In this document: positions 6,735 to 13,440 of the stretch, piece by piece
Layout: every line of letters begins with the position of its first letter
How positions within the stretch are numbered: position 1 is the first letter of the stretch
Source of the DNA: Peptostreptococcaceae bacterium oral taxon 113 str. W5053
GTDB lineage: Bacteria > Bacillota > Clostridia > Tissierellales > Peptoniphilaceae
Reading direction: 5' to 3'
Assembly (NCBI GenBank): GCA_000467935.1
Contig: KI259800.1
Location: 13,817 to 30,076 of the forward strand
DNA: 16,260 nucleotides
The notes under the pieces: model-generated
Databases searched by the model: none
Told to the model about the DNA's origin: nothing
What the model saw: the letters and a program-made list of their open reading frames with translations, nothing else
Program-made: the position numbers and the translations under genes

Positions 6735-7679
6735 TTGTCTTTTTCACAAAATGTAAAGACATCGTTAGCGAAGATGACTGTCGGGAAAGAGGAATATATC
6801 TCGGAGATTGGAGCCATGGTTCGGATGAACGGAACTGTCGGCTTCTCTTTGCGTGGTGAGGTGACGGTGGAGTTTTTGACGGAAAACAATCCGTTGGCTC
6901 GAAGAATTTTTTCTTTGATTAAAGCGCTGTACGCTTATGATGCGTTAATTATGGTGAAAAAAAATCCACGATTGGGTTATCATAATAATTATTTGGTTGC
7001 CATTAACGATGTGAACACAGCACAAAAATTTTTGCAGGATGTAGGGCTTCGCGTGTCGACGGAAACTTTTGCCGTAGAGGATCGTTTTCCACAAAAGTTG
7101 ACCAATTCAGAACTTCGGCGCAGAGCGTATCTTAGGGGTGCTTTTTTGGGCGCGGGTACGGTAATTGATCCGAACAAGGGTTATCATTTGGAGATGGTCT
7201 GTCGGGATGCCTTGCATAGCAAGCGTTTAAAGCGACTTTTGGAAAAGGAGAATTTGGAGTCTAAAATCAGTCTTCGGGGAGAGAATCGTGTGGTTTATCT
7301 GAAGGAGGCGGAAAAAATTTCTGACTTTCTGGCTATGCTGGGGGCTCACAAAGAGGTTTTGTATTTTGAAAATGTGCGGGTGCTCAAGGATATGCGTGCT
7401 CATGTCAATCGTTTGGTCAACTGTGAGAATGCCAATATGGATAAGGCGTTGAACACGGGCTTAAAGCAGGTGGAGTGGATTAAGTGGATTGAGGAGAAGA
7501 AGGGGCTTGAGTCGCTGCCTTCGGATATGCGTGCGCTTTGTGTGTTACGTCTTAAAAACAAGGATATCAGTCTGAAAGAATTGGGAGAAAAGGCGAATCC
7601 GCCTTTGAGCAAGTCGGCTATTCGTCATCGCTTTTCCAAAATTGAAAAATTAGCCAAAGAATTAGGCTATAAAGATTGA
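6735..7679 (+). CDS. whiA: WhiA family DNA-binding regulator
   Basis: The 314-residue protein has the usual length and full WhiA architecture. The N-terminal segment begins MSFSQNVKTSLAK. A degenerate LAGLIDADG homing-endonuclease-like domain includes AYLRGAFLGAGTVIDP (131-146) and YHLEM. The linker NRLVNCENANMDKAL lies at 225-239. A C-terminal helix-turn-helix spans about 263-303 (ISLKELGEKA, then PPLSKSAIRHRF). WhiA controls sporulation genes in Streptomyces; in B. subtilis it affects cell division and chromosome segregation and is not known to act as a nuclease. The start is TTG, supported by the N-terminal match. It shares a transcript with the Nudix gene. No terminator follows; the proS promoter overlaps its stop codon. 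Identity is secure; the exact role in this organism is inferred. Confidence 0.94.
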   Translation: MSFSQNVKTSLAKMTVGKEEYISEIGAMVRMNGTVGFSLRGEVTVEFLTENNPLARRIFSLIKALYAYDALIMVKKNPRLGYHNNYLVAINDVNTAQKFLQDVGLRVSTETFAVEDRFPQKLTNSELRRRAYLRGAFLGAGTVIDPNKGYHLEMVCRDALHSKRLKRLLEKENLESKISLRGENRVVYLKEAEKISDFLAMLGAHKEVLYFENVRVLKDMRAHVNRLVNCENANMDKALNTGLKQVEWIKWIEEKKGLESLPSDMRALCVLRLKNKDISLKELGEKANPPLSKSAIRHRFSKIEKLAKELGYKD

Positions 7680-7704
7680 AAAAATCAAAGTGTTGTCTTA
7701 TAAT
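7676..7704 (+). promoter_or_regulatory. Promoter for the T-box leader and proS
   Basis: TTGAAA (7676-7681), a 17-base spacer and a perfect TATAAT (7699-7704) form a near-consensus promoter. Its -35 box overlaps the TGA stop codon of whiA (7677-7679). Confidence 0.75.
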
Positions 7705-7714
7705 AAAATTTAAG

Positions 7715-7921
7715 TTGTAAAGAAGAGGAACAGTATCTTTAAGTCCTGTGCAGAGAGAAGACGGTCGGTGCAAGTCTTTCATGGAATTTGAGGAGAACCC
7801 GCCTTGGAGCAACACGGGTTTCAAGCCCTTATCTTGTCGAGGTGAACCGTTGACGGTTTATAAGAGTGGTACCGCGGAAGTGAATGTCTTTCGTCTCTTT
7901 GTGAGGCGGGAGACTTTTTTT
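7715..7921 (+). promoter_or_regulatory. T-box riboswitch (tRNA-Pro sensing) controlling proS
   Basis: Elements appear in canonical order: AGTA of the specifier loop (7732-7735), AGAGAG (7752-7757), the GGTGCAAG region (about 7767-7774), GAAC (7795-7798) followed by CCG (7799-7801), then the T-box sequence TGGTACCGCGG (7867-7877), and finally an intrinsic terminator. A T-box leader pairs with the anticodon of its tRNA at the specifier and with the uncharged CCA end at the T-box bulge (TGGT). Pairing stabilises the antiterminator and lets transcription continue. CCG is a proline codon, and reading the frame one base earlier (CCC) would also give proline, so the specifier agrees with the downstream gene. 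The exact 5' edge of stem I is estimated. Confidence 0.92.
7886..7921 (+). terminator. Regulated intrinsic terminator of the T-box leader
   Basis: The arms GTCTTTCGTCTC (7886-7897) and GAGGCGGGAGAC (7903-7914) form 12 continuous pairs, including some G-U, around a five-base loop, followed by seven T residues (7915-7921). Its formation is expected to compete with the antiterminator that contains the T-box sequence. Confidence 0.85.
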
Positions 7922-7952
7922 ATGAAAAAATTGAGAGAAGAGGAGAGTTTTT

Positions 7953-9656
7953 ATGCGATTATCAAAGATGTATATGCCTACATTAAGAGAGGTTCCGCAA
8001 GATGCGGAAGTGCCCAGTCATCAGCTTTTGCTTCGTGCGGCGATGATTATGAAAAATGCGGCGGGGGTGTATTCCTATTTACCTTTGGGGTATCGAGTAA
8101 TCCGAAAGATTGAAGCCATTGTCCGGGAGGAGATGGATGCTATCGGAGGGCAAGAGGTTTTGATGAGTCCGTTGCAATCGAAAGAAATTTGGGAACAGAG
8201 CGGACGTTGGGATGTATACGGTCCGGAAATGTTTAAATTAAAAGATCGCCATAATCGGGATTTTTGTCTCGGACCGACAGCGGAGGAATATTTCACCACC
8301 TTGATGAAAGACTCGGTGACCAGTTATAAGCAACTTCCCATGAATTTATATCAAATTCAAACCAAGTATCGGGATGAAAAAAGACCTCGTTTCGGAGTAA
8401 CCCGTGCCCGTGAATTTATTATGAAGGATGCCTATACTTTCGACAGAGATATTCCTTCTATGGAAAAATCTTATGCTGAAATCTGGAAAGCTTATGAAAA
8501 GATATTTAATCGTATGGCTTTGCATTATACGATTGTAGCCGGTGATGCGGGAGCTATGGGCGGGAACAGTTCCCATGAATTCATCGCTTTAAGTGAAGTG
8601 GGGGAAGGTGTCATCGCCTACAATGACGAGTCCGGTTATGCGGCTACCGACGAGAAGTGTCAGGTTGTTTATCCGGTGGATGAAAGCGAAGTCTTATTGA
8701 ATATGGAAGAGAAATACACCCCGAATGCGACGAGTATTGAAGCCGTCGCGAAATTTTTAGGCAAGGCGACGAATAAATGTTTGAAGGCTTTGGCGTATAT
8801 GGCGGCAGGAAAATTGGTTTTGGTGTTTATTCCCGGAGACAGAGAGTTAAATGAGACCAAGTTGATTCATTATCTGGGAATTGCGGAACACGAACTTTAT
8901 TTTGCCGACGAGCAGAGCATTGCCTTTTCCGGTGCGGTTGCCGGATTTACAGGACCTGTGGGATTAAAGGGTGTTCGTATGATTGGGGACAGTCGTATTT
9001 CCAAAATGCGCAATCTGATTGCCGGTGCCAATAAGAAAGATGCCCATTGGGTCAATGTGAATTACGGTCGTGACTTTGAATGTGAATTGGTCGATGATTT
9101 GTTGATGGTTCAAGAAGGGGATGTATGTCCTTTATCCGGCAAGCCTTTGTCCTTGGCAAGGGGAATTGAGGTGGGCAATATTTTCCAATTGGGACAGAAA
9201 TATTCCTCCGCATTAAAAGCTGCGTTTTTAGATGAAAACGGAAAAGAACAATTCTTCTGGATGGGAAGTTACGGGGTGGGGATTACCCGTTCCATGGCGG
9301 CGGTGATTGAACAATATCACGATGAAAAGGGAATTATCTGGCCCTTATCCGTAGCACCTTATCATGTGATAATTACTTTGATTAACGATAGAGACGAAAC
9401 ACAAGCGGCTTTGGCGGAAAAAATTTACAACGAACTGCGGGAAAAGGGCGTTGAAGTTCTTTTTGACGATCGGAAGGAACGTCCGGGCATTAAATTTAAC
9501 GATAGAGATTTAATCGGTATTCCTCTGCGTGTTACGGTGGGCAAGAAAGCAGGAGAAGGTATTGTGGAATATTCCACCCGAAACGAGATGGAAAACGTTA
9601 ATCTTTCCCTGTCTGAACTCTATACACAAATCGAAAAAGAATTGAAGGAATATTAA
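7953..9656 (+). CDS. proS: Prolyl-tRNA synthetase, bacterial type with editing domain
   Basis: ProRS joins proline to tRNA-Pro in the cytosol. The 567 residues match the bacterial-type enzyme with an inserted editing domain. Class II motifs are present: LGPTAEE (106-112), motif 2 with YRDEKRPRFGVTRAREF (139-155) and motif 3 GSYGVGITR (438-446). The insertion, about 230-400, is the YbaK-like domain that hydrolyses Ala-tRNA-Pro. It keeps the conserved lysine (Lys278 in KCLKAL) and GDRELNETKL (295-304). The C-terminal anticodon-binding domain begins near 468 and contains FDDRKERPGIKFNDRDLIGI. The start is ATG 7953, with AGGAGAG at 7941-7947. The ATG at 7922 opens another frame and is not used. 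Expression is controlled by the T-box upstream; the gene is transcribed alone and ends at a terminator. Confidence 0.97.
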   Translation: MRLSKMYMPTLREVPQDAEVPSHQLLLRAAMIMKNAAGVYSYLPLGYRVIRKIEAIVREEMDAIGGQEVLMSPLQSKEIWEQSGRWDVYGPEMFKLKDRHNRDFCLGPTAEEYFTTLMKDSVTSYKQLPMNLYQIQTKYRDEKRPRFGVTRAREFIMKDAYTFDRDIPSMEKSYAEIWKAYEKIFNRMALHYTIVAGDAGAMGGNSSHEFIALSEVGEGVIAYNDESGYAATDEKCQVVYPVDESEVLLNMEEKYTPNATSIEAVAKFLGKATNKCLKALAYMAAGKLVLVFIPGDRELNETKLIHYLGIAEHELYFADEQSIAFSGAVAGFTGPVGLKGVRMIGDSRISKMRNLIAGANKKDAHWVNVNYGRDFECELVDDLLMVQEGDVCPLSGKPLSLARGIEVGNIFQLGQKYSSALKAAFLDENGKEQFFWMGSYGVGITRSMAAVIEQYHDEKGIIWPLSVAPYHVIITLINDRDETQAALAEKIYNELREKGVEVLFDDRKERPGIKFNDRDLIGIPLRVTVGKKAGEGIVEYSTRNEMENVNLSLSELYTQIEKELKEY

Positions 9657-9658
9657 TT

Positions 9659-9689
9659 AAAAAAATCGGAAAATTTTTCCGATTTTTTT
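9659..9689 (+). terminator. Terminator after proS
   Basis: The core stem TCGGAAA/TTTCCGA is extended by flanking A and T runs and ends in seven T residues (9683-9689). The symmetrical A run at 9659-9665 would also allow it to act on the opposite strand. Confidence 0.85.
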
Positions 9690-10123
9690 GATATTTATAC
9701 GCGTATTCATCGGAAAATATTAATTCAACCCTTTCGAGAAAACGAAAAGGGAGAAAAAAGGATATTGGGAAAAAGAGAATTTAGAAGAAAAAAATGAAAG
9801 GATGAGAAGTGACCATAAAAATATATAAAAGTAGGGAGAAAACATATTTTCGAAACAGAATAAAAAAACAATCAAATGAATAAAAATAATAAAGATAAAA
9901 GAATAACAAACGAAGTACATTTTACTAAAAAAACAAAAAAAAGAAATGAAAAATATTTGACAAATATTAGACAAGAATAAAAAGAAAAGAAGTCATGAAA
10001 AAGCTGAAACATTCAAAGACAAACGGCGAAACAAGAAAAAATAATGTCAAATAATAAACAAAATATGGTTTTGTGAAAAAATACGAGAAAAAATTGAGAA
10101 TGCAAAGTATTTTTAAATATTGT
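9690..10123. other. A-rich non-coding stretch upstream of the butyryl-CoA genes
   Basis: No credible gene lies here. The one open frame (minus strand, 9720-9974) encodes a low-complexity Phe/Ile/Ser string with no good ribosome binding site. The plus strand is strongly A-biased: in 9781-10020 I count about 145 A, 43 T, 33 G and 19 C. A small hairpin (CCCTTTCG, loop, CGAAAAGGG) lies at 9729-9751, without a T run. An imperfect 11-base tandem repeat lies at 9953-9974. Confidence 0.6.
9953..9974 (+). repeat. Tandem 11-base repeat
   Basis: ATATTTGACAA is followed directly by ATATTAGACAA, with one mismatch. A reverse-oriented partial copy (TGTCAAATA) lies at 10045-10053. It could be an operator pair or chance in A/T-rich DNA. 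Confidence 0.4.
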
Positions 10124-10128
10124 TTGCA
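10101..10128 (+). promoter_or_regulatory. Imperfect palindrome over the thl promoter, candidate operator
   Basis: A 28-base near-palindrome has perfect outer arms TGCAAA (10101-10106) and TTTGCA (10123-10128); 11 of its 14 position pairs are complementary. The right arm overlaps the -35 box, where a bound repressor would block polymerase. It does not match the published 18-base Rex operator, and the regulator is unknown. Confidence 0.4.
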
Positions 10129-10152
10129 TAAAAAATCAGATTATGATACAAT
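10124..10152 (+). promoter_or_regulatory. Promoter of the thl-bcd-etfBA-crt-hbd genes
   Basis: TTGCAT (10124-10129), a 17-base spacer and TACAAT (10147-10152) form a near-consensus promoter. TG at 10144-10145 makes an extended -10. An A-rich stretch upstream may act as an UP element. The transcript leader before ATG 10212 would be about 52 bases. Confidence 0.75.
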
Positions 10153-10211
10153 TGTTTTGCTGATAAGTATGATTATTTAAGCAGCGGAATTATTTTTAAG
10201 GAGGTTTGTAC

Positions 10212-11390
10212 ATGAGAAAGGTTGTTATTGCAAGTGCAGTTCGTACTCCGGTGGGGAGCTTTGGTGGAGCATTTAAAAATTTAACCTCTGTTGATTTGGG
10301 AATTATTGCGGCAAAAGAGGCGATGAAGCGCGCAAAGGTTACTCCGGATATGATTGATGAAGTACTTTTAGGAAACGTTTTACAAGCAGGTCAAGGACAA
10401 AATGTTGCTCGTCAAATTACCCTTGGAGCAGGTTGCCCTGAAACCGTTCCGGCTTTAACTGTAAACAAAGTTTGCGGTTCCGGACTTCGCACGGTATCTT
10501 TGGCGGCACAGATCATTATGGCCGGTGATGCGGATATTATTCTTGCAGGCGGCACTGAATCCATGTCCAGCGCACCCTATCTGCTACCGACAACTCGTTG
10601 GGGAGCTCGTATGGGAGACGGTACTGTTGTAGACCATATGATTAACGAAGGCTTATGGGATGCCTTTAATAAATATCATATGGGTATTACCGCTGAAAAC
10701 GTAAGCGAACAATTTGGGATTACCAGAGAAATGCAGGATGAATTGGCGGTAACCAGTCAAAACAGAGCTGAAAAAGCACAAAAAGAAGGTCGTTTTGATG
10801 ATGAAATCGTTCCGGTTGAGATAAAAGATCGTAAGGGTAATGTAACAGTTATTGATAAAGATGAATATATTCGTTATGGACAAACTGTAGAAACCGCTGC
10901 AAAACTTCGTCCGGCTTTCAAAAAAGACGGTACGGTTACTGCGGGTAACGCATCCGGCATCAATGACGGAGCATCCTGCTTGATCGTTATGTCCGAAGAA
11001 AAAGCGAAAGAACTGGGTGTAGAACCTTTGGCAACTATCGTAAGTTATGCTTCTGCGGGCGTAGATCCTAAGATTATGGGAACAGGTCCGATTCCCGCAT
11101 CGAAAAAAGCAATGGAAAAAGCCGGTTTGACGATTGATGATATTGACTTAATTGAAGCGAACGAGGCTTTTGCCGCTCAAGCTTATGCCGTTAAAAACGA
11201 ATTGGGTTATGATTTCGATAAGGTAAATGTAAATGGCGGAGCTATTGCTTTAGGACACCCGATTGGAGCCAGCGGAGCAAGAATTTTAACGACTTTGTTA
11301 TATGAAATGAAGAAACGCGATGCGAAGAAAGGGTTGGCAACTCTTTGTATCGGTGGCGGTATGGGTACCGCTGTAATTGTAGAAAGATAA
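10212..11390 (+). CDS. thlA: Acetyl-CoA acetyltransferase (thiolase)
   Basis: The enzyme condenses two acetyl-CoA to acetoacetyl-CoA, the first step towards butyryl-CoA. It has 392 residues, the standard length of biosynthetic thiolases. The nucleophile Cys88 lies in NKVCGSG (85-91). NEAFAAQ (317-323) supplies the oxyanion Asn317, His349 is in GGAIALGHPIGASGAR (342-357), and the second catalytic Cys379 is in CIGGGMGTA (379-387). The start is ATG 10212, with AAGGAGG (10198-10204) seven bases upstream; the in-frame TTG at 10206 is too close to that site. It is first in the gene set and separated from bcd by 95 bases that contain a strong hairpin, so its mRNA level may differ from that of the downstream genes. 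Codon choice favours A/T-ending codons, as expected for a highly expressed gene. Confidence 0.96.
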   Translation: MRKVVIASAVRTPVGSFGGAFKNLTSVDLGIIAAKEAMKRAKVTPDMIDEVLLGNVLQAGQGQNVARQITLGAGCPETVPALTVNKVCGSGLRTVSLAAQIIMAGDADIILAGGTESMSSAPYLLPTTRWGARMGDGTVVDHMINEGLWDAFNKYHMGITAENVSEQFGITREMQDELAVTSQNRAEKAQKEGRFDDEIVPVEIKDRKGNVTVIDKDEYIRYGQTVETAAKLRPAFKKDGTVTAGNASGINDGASCLIVMSEEKAKELGVEPLATIVSYASAGVDPKIMGTGPIPASKKAMEKAGLTIDDIDLIEANEAFAAQAYAVKNELGYDFDKVNVNGGAIALGHPIGASGARILTTLLYEMKKRDAKKGLATLCIGGGMGTAVIVER

Positions 11391-11402
11391 GATGATACGA
11401 TA

Positions 11403-11429
11403 AGCCTTGTGAAAATTTTTCACAGGGCT
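11403..11429 (+). other. Strong hairpin between thl and bcd
   Basis: AGCCTTGTGAAAA and TTTTCACAGGGCT can pair over 13 positions (one G-U). The following bases (GTTTGTC) are a poor U tract, so it is at best a leaky terminator; RNA processing or 3' protection is also possible. The DNA form, TTGTGAAAA-T-TTTTCACAG, resembles a Rex-type operator but has a five-base rather than four-base centre. Confidence 0.55.
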
Positions 11430-11485
11430 GTTTGTCATAGACGGAATATTTGTCCGTTGATAATATTATATTGAGGAGGAAGAAA

Positions 11486-12625
11486 ATGGAATTCGGTTTA
11501 TCGAAACAGCATGAAATGCTAAGACAGATGTACAGAGAATTTGCTGAAAAAGAAGTAAAACCTCTGGCAGCGGAAGTAGATGAAGAGGAGAGATTTCCCT
11601 TTGAGACAGTTGAAAAAATGGCTAAGGCAGGTTTTTTCGGCATTCCCGTTCCTAAAGAATACGGCGGAGAAGGTGGAGATGACTTAGGCTATGCAATGGC
11701 AGTTGAGGAGTTATCGCGCGTTTGTGCAACAACGGGTGTTATTGTAAGTGCTCATACTTCTTTATGTGCATGGCCGATTATGACATTTGGAACAGAGGAA
11801 CAAAAACAAAAATATTTAGTACCTTTGGCAAAAGGCGAACATTTAGGAGCTTTCGGATTAACAGAACCTAATGCAGGTACGGACGCTTCCATGCAACAAA
11901 CTACCGCTGTATTGGAAGGAGATCACTATGTTCTTAACGGTTCCAAAATCTTTATCACAAACGCAGGAAAAGCAGATACCTATGTTGTTATGGCGATGAC
12001 TGATAAATCTTTGGGAACCAAGGGAATTACAGCTTTCATTGTAGAAAAAGACTTCCAGGGATTCTCCGTAGGTCTTCCTGAAAAGAAACTTGGTATCCGC
12101 GGATCCTCCACTTGCGAATTGATTTTCGAAGATTGTATCGTTCCGGTTGAAAATAGATTGGGTGCTGAAGGTTTCGGTTTCAAGATTGCAATGAAGACTT
12201 TGGACGGCGGTCGTATCGGTATTGCATCTCAAGCATTGGGTATTGCTCAAGGCGCTTTAGATGAAACTGTTGCTTATGTAAAAGAAAGAAAACAATTTGG
12301 TCGTTCCATTGCAAAATTCCAAAATACGCAATTTGTATTGGCTGATTTGGCAAATCAAATTGAAGCGGCAAGACTTCTTGTTTATCGTGCAGCATGGATG
12401 AAACAAAACGGTAAGCCCTATACCGTTGCAGCAGCTCATGCAAAATTATTCGCAGCGGAAGCCGCAATGCGCGTAACGACAAAATGCGTACAATTATACG
12501 GTGGATATGGTTATACCCGTGACTATCCGGTTGAAAGAATGATGAGAGACGCTAAGATTACGGAAATTTACGAAGGTACCAGCGAAGTACAACGCATGGT
12601 TATTTCCGGCGCATTGTTAAGATAA
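11486..12625 (+). CDS. bcd: Butyryl-CoA dehydrogenase (short-chain acyl-CoA dehydrogenase)
   Basis: In anaerobic butyrate formers this FAD enzyme reduces crotonyl-CoA to butyryl-CoA with electrons from EtfAB. The 379 residues match the acyl-CoA dehydrogenase family. The N-terminal helical domain starts FGLSKQHEMLRQ. The middle part has the signatures FGLTEPNAGTDAS and ITNAGKADTYVV, which contact flavin and substrate. The C-terminal domain has RKQFGRSIAKFQ and QLYGGYGYTRDYPVERMMRD. The catalytic base is Glu363 in EIYEGTSEVQ. The start is ATG 11486, with AGGAGG (11474-11479) six bases upstream. etfB begins 12 bases after the stop, and this adjacency is the main reason for choosing butyryl-CoA rather than another short-chain substrate. 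Family identity is very secure; chain length is inferred from context. Confidence 0.95.
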   Translation: MEFGLSKQHEMLRQMYREFAEKEVKPLAAEVDEEERFPFETVEKMAKAGFFGIPVPKEYGGEGGDDLGYAMAVEELSRVCATTGVIVSAHTSLCAWPIMTFGTEEQKQKYLVPLAKGEHLGAFGLTEPNAGTDASMQQTTAVLEGDHYVLNGSKIFITNAGKADTYVVMAMTDKSLGTKGITAFIVEKDFQGFSVGLPEKKLGIRGSSTCELIFEDCIVPVENRLGAEGFGFKIAMKTLDGGRIGIASQALGIAQGALDETVAYVKERKQFGRSIAKFQNTQFVLADLANQIEAARLLVYRAAWMKQNGKPYTVAAAHAKLFAAEAAMRVTTKCVQLYGGYGYTRDYPVERMMRDAKITEIYEGTSEVQRMVISGALLR

Positions 12626-12637
12626 GGAGGAGAAAGA

Positions 12638-13426
12638 ATGAAGATTGTAGTTTGTATTAAACAAGTTCCGGATACTACCGAAGTGAAATTGGATCCGAAG
12701 ACCGGTACTCTTATTCGTGAAGGTGTTCCGAGTATTATCAATCCGGATGATAAAGCGGGTTTGGAAGAAGCATTAAAAATCAAAGAAGCAACAGGAGCTC
12801 ATGTAACTGTTTTGACTATGGGACCACCTCAAGCAAGTGTAGCTTTGGAAGAGGCATATGCCATGGGTGCAGATGAAGTTATTCTTTTGACGGACAGAGC
12901 TTTTGCAGGCTCCGATACATGGGCAACTTCCAGTGCGGTTGCAGGCGCATTAAACAGTTTGGAATATGATCTAATTATTGCCGGTCGTCAAGCGATTGAC
13001 GGAGATACCGCTCAAGTAGGTCCTCAAATTGCAGAACATCTTCATCTTCCAAGTGTAAGCTATGTTGAAGAAATTCGAGAGGTGAATGATGATTATGTTG
13101 TTGTAAAGCGTCAATATGAAGATCGTTATCAAATCTTAAAGGTAAAAACTCCGTGTCTATTGACCACTTTGGGAGGCATGAATGAACCCAGATATATGAG
13201 AGTATCCAGAATTTATGACGCAGTAAATAATCCTGATCTTGTAAAGGTATGGAGTGTGAACGATATCGTTGTAGATCATGCAAACCTTGGATTAAAGGGG
13301 TCTCCTACAAAGGTAAAGAAAAGCTTTACAAAAGGCGCTAAAACTGCCGGTAAAGTCTTTGAAGTGGATGCTCGTGAAGGCGCTCAAATCATCATGGACA
13401 AATTGGAAGAAATGTTTATTATTTAA
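12638..13426 (+). CDS. etfB: Electron-transfer flavoprotein, beta subunit
   Basis: EtfB pairs with EtfA to carry electrons to Bcd. In anaerobes such complexes use NADH to reduce crotonyl-CoA and ferredoxin at once. The 262 residues are the usual length. Characteristic parts are MKIVVCIKQVPDT at the N-terminus, DRAFAGSDTWATSSA (86-100), the nucleotide-binding loop DGDTAQVGPQIAEHL (121-135), and the EtfB signature region KVKTPCLLTTLGGMNEPRYM (173-192). In bifurcating Etfs this subunit binds the extra FAD in place of AMP. The DGDTAQVGPQ loop fits that type, but bifurcation is inferred, not proved. AGGAGG (12625-12630) overlaps the end of the bcd stop codon and lies seven bases before the ATG; etfA follows after 14 bases. 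Confidence 0.95.
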   Translation: MKIVVCIKQVPDTTEVKLDPKTGTLIREGVPSIINPDDKAGLEEALKIKEATGAHVTVLTMGPPQASVALEEAYAMGADEVILLTDRAFAGSDTWATSSAVAGALNSLEYDLIIAGRQAIDGDTAQVGPQIAEHLHLPSVSYVEEIREVNDDYVVVKRQYEDRYQILKVKTPCLLTTLGGMNEPRYMRVSRIYDAVNNPDLVKVWSVNDIVVDHANLGLKGSPTKVKKSFTKGAKTAGKVFEVDAREGAQIIMDKLEEMFII

Positions 13427-13440
13427 GAGGCGGTGGAGAT

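Noticed and set aside
7748..8113. Open frame across the T-box leader and the start of proS
   Set aside because: It crosses the T-box terminator and overlaps the conserved ProRS N-terminus in another frame; the ATG at 7922 within it starts nothing recognisable.
9729..9751. Hairpin CCCTTTCG/CGAAAAGGG as a second proS terminator
   Set aside because: The stem has a bulge and no T run follows on either strand.
9720..9974. Minus-strand open frame encoding an apparent small hydrophobic protein
   Set aside because: It is the complement of an A-rich run, giving a low-complexity Phe/Ile/Ser peptide; there is no good ribosome binding site, and the composition explains the lack of stops.
10065..10090. 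Rex-like site (TTGTGAAAAAATACGA) upstream of the thl promoter
   Set aside because: Only the left half matches; the right half (TACGAG) departs too far from TCACAA.
11432..11472. Separate promoter for bcd in the thl-bcd gap
   Set aside because: TTGTCA and GATAAT are 21 bases apart, and other -10-like hexamers have no -35 at a usable distance, so evidence is too weak to list.
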